This document shows, one piece after another, positions 11,233-17,914 of a stretch of 34,351 bases of DNA. How positions within the stretch are numbered: position 1 is the stretch's first letter; each line of letters begins with the position of its first letter. The position numbers and the translations under genes are program-made. Origin of the DNA: Winogradskyella sp. (lineage in GTDB: Bacteria; Bacteroidota; Bacteroidia; Flavobacteriales; Flavobacteriaceae). The stretch covers positions 99,798 through 134,148 of the forward strand of contig PBLD01000003.1 of NCBI GenBank assembly GCA_002722255.1. Reading direction: 5' to 3'. Under the pieces are notes generated by a model. The model was not told the DNA's origin. It did no database searches and worked only from the letters and a program-made list of their open reading frames with translations.

Positions 11233-11661
11233 ATGTCTTTAGTTACTTATTTTATAATTTTTACATTATTAGTATTTTCAATTGGTGCTTATTTTATATT
11301 TATAGAATTAAATCCAATAGCTTTTAATGGTGATTCTTCTGAAAAGAGTTTGGATATTTATAATACCAAATCTAATTCTAATGCCTCACTTTTTTCCACA
11401 TCAAAATGTAATGAAGGTAAAGAGAACATGGTAAGAAAAAAATTAGAGATTCAGCAAGGGATAGAAAAACAACAAAAACAGCTAAAAAGAAATTTAAGAA
11501 CTCTAAACTACATTACGCTTTTAAGAGCAGATGTGCATATAATTAAAGATCCAAAGCGTTTAGAGGAAATTAATAAGCTAAAAGAAGGTATTGAGCTTCA
11601 AATATTAAGAAATACAAAGATTTTAAATAAATATAAACAACTAGATATTAACTCAATTTAA
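11233..11661 (+). CDS. Small membrane-anchored coiled-coil protein, unknown function
   Basis: I do not recognise this 142-residue protein. Residues 4-26 form one hydrophobic segment (YFIIFTLLVFSIGAYFIFIE), most likely an uncleaved anchor. A Ser/Asn-rich linker with one Cys (about residue 59) follows. Residues about 66-138 are Lys/Gln/Leu-rich and helical with heptad-like spacing, so probably a coiled coil. It stands alone between two minus-strand genes, with a perfect palindromic terminator after it. A membrane tether or scaffold role is possible but unsupported. Confidence 0.6.
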   Translation: MSLVTYFIIFTLLVFSIGAYFIFIELNPIAFNGDSSEKSLDIYNTKSNSNASLFSTSKCNEGKENMVRKKLEIQQGIEKQQKQLKRNLRTLNYITLLRADVHIIKDPKRLEEINKLKEGIELQILRNTKILNKYKQLDINSI

Positions 11662-11704
11662 ATTTTGCCGTCATTAAAAGTTTAATAGAAATATTTAGCG
11701 ATAC

Positions 11705-11736
11705 AAAAAAGCCTGATTTTAAAATCAGGCTTTTTT
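11705..11736. terminator. Perfectly palindromic bidirectional terminator
   Basis: A 32-base perfect inverted repeat: an A-run, GCCTGATTTT, AAAATCAGGC, and a T-run. It stops the plus-strand coiled-coil gene and the minus-strand PLP enzyme gene, which ends 16 bases further on. Confidence 0.92.
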
Positions 11737-11751
11737 ATAAATATTCGTTTT

Positions 11752-12966
11752 TTAGATCAACTCAACTTCCAGAATATTTAGTTCCTCCATGCATGACTTC
11801 ATCATTTCGTAGGTACGATGTATATCTGCATCTAAGCCTATAGAAAAACGAATAAGTCCATCGCTTAATCCCATCTCTATTTGTTCGTCCTCAGGTATTT
11901 CTGATGATGTAGAGCTTCCTGGCGCACTAAATAATGTTTTGTAGAATCCTAAGCTAACAGCAAGATAACCTAAGTTGCGCTCTTGCATTAATTCCATTAG
12001 CGCATTTGCTTTGTCGAGTGAGCCTACATCAATAGTTAGCATTCCGCCAAAACCATACTTGTAATTCATCATAGATTTAAATAACTCATGAGATGGATGA
12101 GATGCTAAACCAGGATAAACGGTTTTAAGTCCATCTTTTTCAAATTTTTCAGCAAGATAATTTGCGTTATGGCTGTGCTGCTGCATTCTAATATGAAGTG
12201 TTCTTAAGTTTTTTAATACAGAAGCAGAACGCAGACTATCCATTGTAGAGCCTAATAACATAGCAGCTCCATCGTTTACATTTCTTAACTGATCTATAAA
12301 CTCTTGTGTGCCGCATACAACTCCACCAACAGTATCAGAAGAACCGTTAATAAATTTTGTTAAACTATGAATAACAATATCAGCGCCTAAATTTGCTGGA
12401 GATATAGATAGCGGTGAGAATGTATTGTCAACAACCAGTTTTAAGTTGTGTTTTTTTGCTAATTCTGCTAAACCTTTAATATCAGCAACTTCAAGCAATG
12501 GATTACTAACCGACTCGCAGTAAAGTACTCTTGTTTTTGGTGTAATGGCAGCTTCTACAACGTCTAACTTTGTGATATCTACAAACGTTGTGTCAATGCC
12601 TAGTCTTGGAGCAAAGTTTTTTAAAAATGCATAAGTACCTCCATAGATTGTTCTGCTACTTACAATATGCTCACCAGCTTTACACAATTGCATTAATACA
12701 GGTGTAATAGCTCCCATTCCAGAGGCTGTAACTGTTGCAGTTTCTGTGCCTTCCATTGCAGCAAGTGCTTCGCCTAAATATAAATTTGAAGGGGATGAAT
12801 GACGAGAGTATAAGTAACAACCATCAGCATTACCTTCAAACGTATCAAACATAGTCTTTGCCGATAAAAAAGTGTATGTTGAAGAGTCGGAAATCGATGG
12901 ATTTACACCACCAAACTCTCCAAAGTACTGTAAGTCTTGTATGTTATTTGCAGGTTTAAATTTCAT
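11752..12966 (-). CDS. Cys/Met-metabolism PLP-dependent enzyme (gamma-lyase/gamma-synthase family)
   Basis: A 404-residue fold-type I PLP enzyme of the trans-sulfuration family. The cofactor lysine is Lys204 in IHSLTKFINGSSD; VVDNTFSPL holds the Asp that contacts the pyridine nitrogen; ESVSNPLLEV and the late SSEIPEDEQ/IRFSIGLD segments are family landmarks. YGGTYAFL has Gly where bacterial methionine gamma-lyases of the Pseudomonas type have their active-site Cys116, so substrate is open: cystathionine, homoserine derivatives or methionine. The start at 12966 is chosen over an upstream in-frame ATG at 12996, because MKFKPANNIQDLQYFG is the likely N-terminus. An Lrp/AsnC regulator is divergent from it, as in the mdeA-mdeR arrangement of Pseudomonas, which favours amino-acid catabolism under Lrp-type control. 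Confidence 0.88.
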   Translation of the reverse strand: MKFKPANNIQDLQYFGEFGGVNPSISDSSTYTFLSAKTMFDTFEGNADGCYLYSRHSSPSNLYLGEALAAMEGTETATVTASGMGAITPVLMQLCKAGEHIVSSRTIYGGTYAFLKNFAPRLGIDTTFVDITKLDVVEAAITPKTRVLYCESVSNPLLEVADIKGLAELAKKHNLKLVVDNTFSPLSISPANLGADIVIHSLTKFINGSSDTVGGVVCGTQEFIDQLRNVNDGAAMLLGSTMDSLRSASVLKNLRTLHIRMQQHSHNANYLAEKFEKDGLKTVYPGLASHPSHELFKSMMNYKYGFGGMLTIDVGSLDKANALMELMQERNLGYLAVSLGFYKTLFSAPGSSTSSEIPEDEQIEMGLSDGLIRFSIGLDADIHRTYEMMKSCMEELNILEVELI

Positions 12967-13062
12967 TTTTGAAATATTTAAAATTGGTATATACAAATTT
13001 GAAAACTATTAGAATAAAAATCAACTTATAATATATTTTGTAGATAATTATTTTGTTTATAG

Positions 13063-13094
13063 TTGTTTTTGTGGAATAATAATCTTTATTTTTG
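13063..13094 (+). promoter_or_regulatory. Promoter of the Lrp-CPBP-LuxR operon
   Basis: TTG at 13063-13065, 21 bases, then TATTTTTG at 13087-13094: a full match to the Bacteroidota -33/-7 consensus. The start near 13098 gives a leader of about 33 bases. Confidence 0.72.
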
Positions 13095-13130
13095 CTCAAA
13101 CGTTGATAGATTCCGAAAAATATTAAGCTA

Positions 13131-13586
13131 ATGTTAGATCATATAGATAAAGAGTTACTAAAACTTCTTCAAAACGATAGTAAGCAAACTAATAAAGGAC
13201 TGTCTCATGCTTTAGGATTGTCTGTTACAGCTGTATATGAGCGTATTAGGAAGCTGGAAAAAAATGGAATTATAAGTAAATATGTTGCGCTTATAGATAA
13301 AAAAAAGGTAAATAAGGCTTTTGTTGCCTTTTGCCATGTAAAATTAGTACAGCATTCTCAAGACTATGTTATGAAATTTGAGAGAGAAGTTCGTAAATTA
13401 GACGAAGTACTAGAATGTTATCATATCAGTGGAGACTACGATTACTTGTTAAAAGTACTGGTTGAGGATATGGAAGCATTTAGAGAATTTATGGTTAAGA
13501 AGCTCACCAATATAAACCATATAGGTAGCACACACAGTATGTTTATGATTAGTGAAGTAAAGTATACTACAGCAATAACATTATAA
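13131..13586 (+). CDS. Lrp/AsnC-family transcriptional regulator
   Basis: A 151-residue protein with an N-terminal winged helix-turn-helix (residues about 1-60: IDKELLKLLQNDSKQTNKGLSH, ALGLSVTAVYERIRKLEKNGII) and a C-terminal RAM/ligand-binding domain (about 65-145, with the VLECYHISGDYDYLLKV strand-turn-strand typical of AsnC effector sites). Members form dimers or octamers and bind amino acids. It is divergent from the PLP enzyme gene and heads an operon with the CPBP and LuxR genes (spacings 1 and 15 bases). It likely controls the PLP enzyme and itself; effector unknown, sulfur amino acids being the natural guess. Confidence 0.94.
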   Translation: MLDHIDKELLKLLQNDSKQTNKGLSHALGLSVTAVYERIRKLEKNGIISKYVALIDKKKVNKAFVAFCHVKLVQHSQDYVMKFEREVRKLDEVLECYHISGDYDYLLKVLVEDMEAFREFMVKKLTNINHIGSTHSMFMISEVKYTTAITL

Positions 13587-13587
13587 T

Positions 13588-14214
13588 ATGCAAAGCATAA
13601 GGTATAGACTTATTGAGTTTTTTGTTGTATTTGTTTTAATACCGATGAGTTTTGTGTTTAATTTTCAGTTATGGGTTAAGCTAGCTATTGGTGTATCAGG
13701 CTTTATTTATGTGATTTACGTACTTCTTAAGGTAGAAAATAATAAGTTTAAAATAAGGCAACATATTAACTGGACACAGTTTTGGCAACGAACAACCATT
13801 AAGTTTCTGGTAATAGCTCTTGTTACTATTGGGTACATGTATATTATAGATTATAAAAATCTGTTCGTTGTTATAAAGTCTAAACCCTTGTTATGGGCAA
13901 TAATTTTATTTATATATTCTGTTTTTTCGGTATATCCACAAGAATTGGTTTACAGAACATTTTTCTTTCAACGTTACGAATCCTTGTTTAGAAGTAATGC
14001 ATTGTTTATAATGGTAAACGCAGCGTTATTTTCATTAGCACATATCTTTTTTAAGAATACTTTGGTGATGATTTTAACGTTTATAGGAGGTATTTTGTTT
14101 GCGCTAACATTCAAAAAAACAAAGTCAACACTTTTGGTTTCTATTGAACATGCTATTTATGGCAGTTGGTTATTTACGGTAGGTATGGGTGAGATGTTGG
14201 GATTCCCAAATTAA
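13588..14214 (+). CDS. CPBP-family membrane protein with an altered first motif
   Basis: A 208-residue inner-membrane protein with six or so hydrophobic segments. Three landmarks of the CPBP/Rce1/Abi family are in order: PQELVYR (motif 1, normally EExxxR), FSLAH (motif 2) and SIEHAIYG (motif 3). In motif 1 the first Glu, the catalytic one in Rce1 enzymes, is Gln, while the second Glu and the Arg are kept. Protease activity is therefore doubtful. I recall PQE in related Flavobacteriaceae proteins, so it may be a subfamily trait. The gene starts one base after the Lrp stop and is followed 15 bases later by the PAS-LuxR gene, so all three are probably one mRNA. Confidence 0.8.
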   Translation: MQSIRYRLIEFFVVFVLIPMSFVFNFQLWVKLAIGVSGFIYVIYVLLKVENNKFKIRQHINWTQFWQRTTIKFLVIALVTIGYMYIIDYKNLFVVIKSKPLLWAIILFIYSVFSVYPQELVYRTFFFQRYESLFRSNALFIMVNAALFSLAHIFFKNTLVMILTFIGGILFALTFKKTKSTLLVSIEHAIYGSWLFTVGMGEMLGFPN

Positions 14215-14229
14215 AAGAATCGATAGGTT

Positions 14230-15000
14230 ATGAAATATTCAAAAATAAAAGAATTATACAGGTTTATATTTGAGTCTTATGACAAGCCATCTCTACAAAA
14301 GCACATAGAAAAAATCATAGAGATGGATCAGTTTCTACCTTATAGTTCAACCTTTTTTTGTATTACAAATACTCAAGATTTAACCTTTGAGTATGTGAGT
14401 AAAAACTATAATGCATGTTTGGGTCTAGATGCTAAAGAAATAAAGGAAAAGGGGATGCGTTATTTCTGGAGTAGAATACATCCAGAGGATATAGAATCTT
14501 GGTTGCAGGCCTTAAATAGTCTTATGAAATTTACATTAAGTGAAATTCCAAAAGAGAAAAGAAAAGATGCTAGTTACACTTGGAATTTTAGGTTTAAAAA
14601 CGCACAAGGTACATACGTTAATATTATTCAAAATACGACTCCATTAATTTTTGATTCAGAAAACAAACCTATCATTGGTTTGGCGCATTATACCGTTTTG
14701 CATCCAGACGTAAAATTAGATATTACAGCTTCGGCTAAGCTACTTAATAGTGAACAAGAATATGAAACCATTTATTTTAATAGCTTTTCTCAAAAGCTAT
14801 TACATGATGGCGTAACCAATCGAGAGCGCGATATTATACGTCTGTTAATTTTAGATAAAACCAGTAAAGAAATTTCAGAAAAATTAAATATTAGCTCTCA
14901 TACTGTAGATACCCACAGACGTAATATTCTAAAGAAATTAGATATAACATCTACAGGCGAATTGGTTGGGATTTTAAAGCTAAATCCACATTGGTTATAG
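14230..15000 (+). CDS. PAS-domain LuxR-type transcriptional regulator
   Basis: A 256-residue cytoplasmic regulator. Residues about 45-165 form a PAS-like sensor with the PAC-type ending (WSRIHPEDIESW, then YTWNFRFKNAQGTYVNIIQ and IIGLAHYTVL). Residues about 192-250 are a LuxR/GerE helix-turn-helix: VTNRERDIIRLLILDKTSKE, ISEKLNISSHTVDTHRRNIL, KKLDI. There is no phospho-receiver domain, so the signal is probably a ligand or redox state sensed by the PAS domain. It is the last gene of the Lrp-CPBP operon. A 17-bp palindrome lies five bases after its stop, an identical one lies before the operon at 16832, and a split version lies within its own coding sequence. Dimeric LuxR-type regulators bind such sites, so it is the natural candidate to act on them (inference). 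Confidence 0.92.
   Translation: MKYSKIKELYRFIFESYDKPSLQKHIEKIIEMDQFLPYSSTFFCITNTQDLTFEYVSKNYNACLGLDAKEIKEKGMRYFWSRIHPEDIESWLQALNSLMKFTLSEIPKEKRKDASYTWNFRFKNAQGTYVNIIQNTTPLIFDSENKPIIGLAHYTVLHPDVKLDITASAKLLNSEQEYETIYFNSFSQKLLHDGVTNRERDIIRLLILDKTSKEISEKLNISSHTVDTHRRNILKKLDITSTGELVGILKLNPHWL
14369..14401 (+). promoter_or_regulatory. Split version of the palindrome inside the PAS-LuxR gene
   Basis: ATACTCAA at 14369-14376 and TTGAGTAT at 14387-14394 are exact half-sites of the intergenic palindrome but are 10 bases apart rather than one. The right side continues GTGAGTA, so 14387-14401 matches the copy at 16755-16769 in 14 of 15 bases. It is coding DNA (residues about 47-58), so chance is not excluded. 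Confidence 0.35.
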
Positions 15001-15005
15001 AAAAA

Positions 15006-15022
15006 ATACTCAAATTGAGTAT
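15006..15022. promoter_or_regulatory. 17-bp palindromic operator, copy 1
   Basis: ATACTCAAATTGAGTAT is a perfect 8-1-8 inverted repeat starting five bases after the PAS-LuxR stop. A partial extra half-site, GTAAGTAT, follows at 15024-15031. The identical 17-mer recurs at 16746-16762 with the same distance to a -7 element, which supports a real protein-binding site, probably for the adjacent LuxR-type regulator. Confidence 0.75.
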
Positions 15023-15044
15023 TGTAAGTATGTCAGTTATTCAC

Positions 15045-15052
15045 CAATTTTG
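15045..15052 (+). promoter_or_regulatory. -7-like element at fixed distance from operator copy 1
   Basis: CAATTTTG differs from TAnnTTTG by one base and begins exactly 22 bases after the palindrome ends, as in copy 2. No TTG sits at the normal -33 distance, which suits an activator-dependent promoter. The expected start is near 15056. Confidence 0.45.
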
Positions 15053-15055
15053 AAT

Positions 15056-15124
15056 GCTATTAACTTTTAGGGAATAAAGAGTCCATTTTAATTAGATTTT
15101 GATCTTTTAATAATGGGCTTTTTT
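15056..15124 (+). ncRNA. Candidate small RNA or short leader from the operator-controlled promoter
   Basis: Transcription from the -7 element at 15045-15052 would start near 15056 and meet a hairpin with T-run ending at 15124, giving about 70 bases. The only ATG near (15053) opens a seven-codon frame, so no protein is likely. The next gene, lpdA, has its own promoter further down. The alternative is that this is simply the 3' untranslated region and terminator of the PAS-LuxR operon. Confidence 0.3.
15076..15124 (+). terminator. Terminator after the PAS-LuxR gene
   Basis: Outer stem 15076-15087 with 15112-15123 (two G-U pairs), enclosing a small inner hairpin AGAT-TTTG-ATCT at 15094-15105, and ending in a T-run. 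It ends the Lrp-CPBP-LuxR mRNA and any transcript from the operator promoter. Confidence 0.65.
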
Positions 15125-15160
15125 ATTAACAGCTCCATAATTAAAAATAGTCCTATACTT

Positions 15161-15192
15161 TTCGTTAATCATTAATCAATATTGTATTTTTG
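15161..15192 (+). promoter_or_regulatory. Promoter of lpdA
   Basis: TATTTTTG at 15185-15192 is a perfect -7 element; TTC at 15161-15163, 21 bases upstream, is one base off the TTG -33 element. The start near 15196 gives a leader of about 29 bases. Confidence 0.65.
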
Positions 15193-15224
15193 TGTAAGAT
15201 AAAATTAACATCAAAAAAACACTT

Positions 15225-16625
15225 ATGAAATCATACGATGTAGCAGTAATAGGTTCTGGTCCTGGTGGATATGTGGCAGCAATACGTTGTGCGCAACTAG
15301 GTATGAAAACTGCAATTATTGAAAAATATTCTACACTAGGAGGTACATGTCTTAATGTAGGATGTATTCCAAGTAAAGCCTTATTAAGTTCTTCGCATCA
15401 TTACGAAGAAGCTACAAAACACTTTGAAGAACACGGTATAGAAATACCAGGAGAAATTAAAGTAAATCTTGAAAAGATGATAGCGCGTAAGCAAGCTGTT
15501 GTTGACCAAACAACAGGAGGCATAGATTTCTTAATGAAGAAAAATAATATTGATGTTTACGAAGGTTTAGGATCTTTTAAAGATGCTACACATATTAAAA
15601 TTGAAGGAAAAGATGCTGGCGAGATAGAAGCTAAAAATACCATTATAGCCACAGGTTCTAAGCCATCTAATTTGCCTTTCATTTCTATTGATAAAGAACG
15701 AATTATAACTTCTACAGAAGCTTTAAAATTGAAAGAAGTACCAAAGCATTTAATGATTATTGGAGGTGGAGTAATTGGTTTAGAGCTAGGACAAGTTTAC
15801 CGTCGTCTTGGTGCTGAGGTGACTGTAATTGAGTATATGGACAGAATTTTACCTACCATGGATGCAGGTTTGTCTAAAGAGCTTAATAAAGTCTTTAAAA
15901 AAGCAAAATGCAGCATGATGGTGTCTCATAAAGTTCAGTCTGTAGAACGTAATGGAGATGAAGTTGTAGTTAAGGCCGAGAACAAAAAAGGCGAAGTTGT
16001 AGAGTTTAAAGGCGATTACTGTTTAGTATCAGTTGGTCGTCGTCCATACACAGATGGATTAAACGCAGAAGCTGCTGGTGTAAAACTTAACGACAGAGGA
16101 CAAGTAGAAGTTAATGAACATTTGCAAACCAATGTACCTAATATTTATGCTATTGGAGATGTAATTAAAGGTGCGATGTTGGCACACAAAGCTGAAGAAG
16201 AAGGTGTTTTTGTAGCAGAAACTTTAGCAGGTCAAAAACCACATATAGATTATAACCTAATTCCAGGTGTAGTTTATACTTGGCCAGAAGTTGCAGCAGT
16301 TGGTAAAACAGAAGAAGAGCTTAAGGAAGTTGGTACAGAATATAAAGTAGGTCAGTTTCCATTTAGAGCTTTAGGAAGAGCTAGAGCAAGTGGAGATATT
16401 GATGGCTTTGTGAAAATATTAGCAGATAAAACTACAGACGAAGTTTTAGGTGTACACATGATTGGTGCACGTTGCGCAGATTTAATTGCAGAAGCCGTAA
16501 CAGCAATGGAGTTTAGAGCATCTGCAGAAGATATATCTAGATATTCTCACGCACATCCAACCTTTGCAGAAGCTGTTAAAGAAGCGGCTTTAGCAGCAAC
16601 AGAGGATAGAGCGTTACACGTTTAG
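15225..16625 (+). CDS. lpdA: Dihydrolipoyl dehydrogenase (E3)
   Basis: A 466-residue flavoprotein disulfide reductase that reoxidises dihydrolipoyl groups of the pyruvate and 2-oxoglutarate dehydrogenase complexes and of the glycine cleavage system, producing NADH. FAD binding: GSGPGGYVAA near the N-terminus. Redox disulfide: Cys42 and Cys47 in GGTCLNVGCIPSKALL. NAD-binding glycine loop: IIGGGVIGLELGQVYRRLGA. Second FAD segment: NIYAIGDV. The C-terminal catalytic pair is His444-Glu449 in HAHPTFAEAVKEA. All key residues are present and the length is usual. It has its own promoter and terminator; no other complex subunits are adjacent. Confidence 0.97.
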   Translation: MKSYDVAVIGSGPGGYVAAIRCAQLGMKTAIIEKYSTLGGTCLNVGCIPSKALLSSSHHYEEATKHFEEHGIEIPGEIKVNLEKMIARKQAVVDQTTGGIDFLMKKNNIDVYEGLGSFKDATHIKIEGKDAGEIEAKNTIIATGSKPSNLPFISIDKERIITSTEALKLKEVPKHLMIIGGGVIGLELGQVYRRLGAEVTVIEYMDRILPTMDAGLSKELNKVFKKAKCSMMVSHKVQSVERNGDEVVVKAENKKGEVVEFKGDYCLVSVGRRPYTDGLNAEAAGVKLNDRGQVEVNEHLQTNVPNIYAIGDVIKGAMLAHKAEEEGVFVAETLAGQKPHIDYNLIPGVVYTWPEVAAVGKTEEELKEVGTEYKVGQFPFRALGRARASGDIDGFVKILADKTTDEVLGVHMIGARCADLIAEAVTAMEFRASAEDISRYSHAHPTFAEAVKEAALAATEDRALHV

Positions 16626-16641
16626 ATTTTTTAAAAATTAT

Positions 16642-16673
16642 GTTATTCTGAACTTGTTTTAGTATTTCAGAAT
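16642..16673. repeat. Dispersed repeat, CTGAACTTG type
   Basis: The segment GTTATTCTGAACTTG, then TTTTAGTATTTCAGAAT, has inverted ends (ATTCTGA and TCAGAAT) and resembles the repeat at 28483-28508 (GTCATTCTGAACTTGATTCA). It lies in the 3' untranslated region of lpdA just before the terminator. The copy is imperfect. Confidence 0.6.
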
Positions 16674-16675
16674 AT

Positions 16676-16706
16676 AAAAAGCGAACCTTTTTGGTTCGCT
16701 TTTTTT
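16676..16706 (+). terminator. Terminator of lpdA
   Basis: GCGAACC (16681-16687) pairs with GGTTCGC (16693-16699), extended by an A-run against a T-run, with a five-T loop. A strong intrinsic terminator. Confidence 0.92.
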
Positions 16707-16745
16707 GTTAAATAAATAGCGCAGCATTAAAATTATTGTACGAAA

Positions 16746-16762
16746 ATACTCAAATTGAGTAT
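16746..16762. promoter_or_regulatory. 17-bp palindromic operator, copy 2
   Basis: Identical to the 17-mer at 15006-15022 (ATACTCAAATTGAGTAT), again followed by GTAAGTAT, here one base closer (16763-16770). Its centre is about 42 bases before the start expected from the -7 element at 16785-16792, the usual position of a class II activator site. Confidence 0.78.
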
Positions 16763-16784
16763 GTAAGTATATTCATTTAATACT

Positions 16785-16792
16785 TAGATTTG
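16785..16792 (+). promoter_or_regulatory. -7 element of the unknown three-gene operon
   Basis: TAGATTTG matches TAnnTTTG exactly and begins 22 bases after the palindrome. No TTG is at -33 (the only one, inside the palindrome, is 27 bases away). The element covers a TTG at 16790, which argues that the gene starts further down, at 16832. Confidence 0.65.
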
Positions 16793-16831
16793 GTAAAACT
16801 TAACTTGTTTCTTAACCCAAAACCTACAACC

Positions 16832-17905
16832 TTGAAAAAAAGCCTTGTAATAATTGCCATTTTACCTTTATTGTTCATTTCTATACCCTTAGCACAAGCA
16901 CAAGAAAGTATATCGAGAAAATGTGTTGAGACCTTACTTGAAAAGGCTGACTACTTAGAAACCACTATGACTAAGGGAATTTCTGAAGAAAATAAAAGAT
17001 TTGATTTAACTTATTCTGTACAAAGAGGTGATTCTAGAAGTTGGTATAAGCAAACATTTGAGATTACTGATTATAAAATAGGTGATAAGAAAAATTTAAT
17101 TTTTGATAAAAGTAATAATGTGCCTGCTTATTTTGTAATTAATAAAAACAGTAAAGATGAAAACACGGTAGATATAGTTCAATTTGATAACTATGGTGCA
17201 ATGGCATTTAAAGTATTTCCATCTGTTAGAGATGAATGCTCAGAATCTTTAGAACTTGTAGCTGAAGATGATGAATATATTAACCCTAAGACTAAAAAAG
17301 AAGGTACTGATGATGTTACAATTGAGCATGTAACTAATGTTTTTTATAACTTATCAGAAAAAACAAATAAAAAAGAAGAAGCTTCAATTAATGTAAGCAA
17401 TCAACATACAGAAAATAAAAAAGACATTTCAGTTCCATCATCAGATTATAATTTAGAAGCATCCAAAAATTCTCCTAATACAATTAAAAAGTTGCAATCG
17501 CAATATACAAAGGCTATTAAAGACTTGTCAGTCTATTTTGGAGGTGACGATATAGACATACATAGCTTTAATTGTTACATGGACCCTTATTCTAATTTTA
17601 TTTTCTTTAAAACAAAATATAAAAAAGATAAGGTCTATTATAATGGTAAATATTATTACGACGTTATGTATGAAATTCAATTGAAGTTTACCGATGTTAT
17701 TTCTGTAGAAAAAAGGAGTAACTCTATTTATTTTAACTTAAACAGTAATGGATTTAATAGGAGAGCAAAACCGCAAGGTGAGAGTTGGTCAGAATTTGTG
17801 CAAAACAAAACCGATTTTTACATAACTATTAAGAACACTGAAAAAAAGGAAGAAGCTTATGAGGCGTTTCAATATTTAGTAGAACATCCATATGGAAAAG
17901 ATTAA
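16832..17905 (+). CDS. Exported protein of unknown function, first gene of the operator-controlled operon
   Basis: I do not recognise this 357-residue protein. A TTG start at 16832 gives a good Sec signal peptide: KK, then a hydrophobic core LVIIAILPLLFISIPLA and a likely cut after AQA. The frame also opens at a TTG at 16790, but that triplet is part of the -7 element. The mature protein is rich in Lys, Asp and Asn with two early regions each holding one Cys (RKCVETLLEK and VRDECSESLE), a low-complexity Lys/Glu/Asn middle (about residues 165-210), and a C-terminal half with alternating hydrophobic residues and many Tyr (YYNGKYYYDVMYEIQLKF), probably beta-rich. No lipobox. It is followed nine bases later by the WG-repeat gene, so the two are likely one mRNA. 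Probably periplasmic. Confidence 0.75.
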   Translation: MKKSLVIIAILPLLFISIPLAQAQESISRKCVETLLEKADYLETTMTKGISEENKRFDLTYSVQRGDSRSWYKQTFEITDYKIGDKKNLIFDKSNNVPAYFVINKNSKDENTVDIVQFDNYGAMAFKVFPSVRDECSESLELVAEDDEYINPKTKKEGTDDVTIEHVTNVFYNLSEKTNKKEEASINVSNQHTENKKDISVPSSDYNLEASKNSPNTIKKLQSQYTKAIKDLSVYFGGDDIDIHSFNCYMDPYSNFIFFKTKYKKDKVYYNGKYYYDVMYEIQLKFTDVISVEKRSNSIYFNLNSNGFNRRAKPQGESWSEFVQNKTDFYITIKNTEKKEEAYEAFQYLVEHPYGKD

Positions 17906-17914
17906 AACAAATTA

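Noticed and set aside
16790..16831. TTG at 16790 as the start of the first gene of the unknown operon
   Set aside because: It lies inside the -7 element and would put 14 residues, including LNPKPTT, before a complete signal peptide; the TTG at 16832 fits better.
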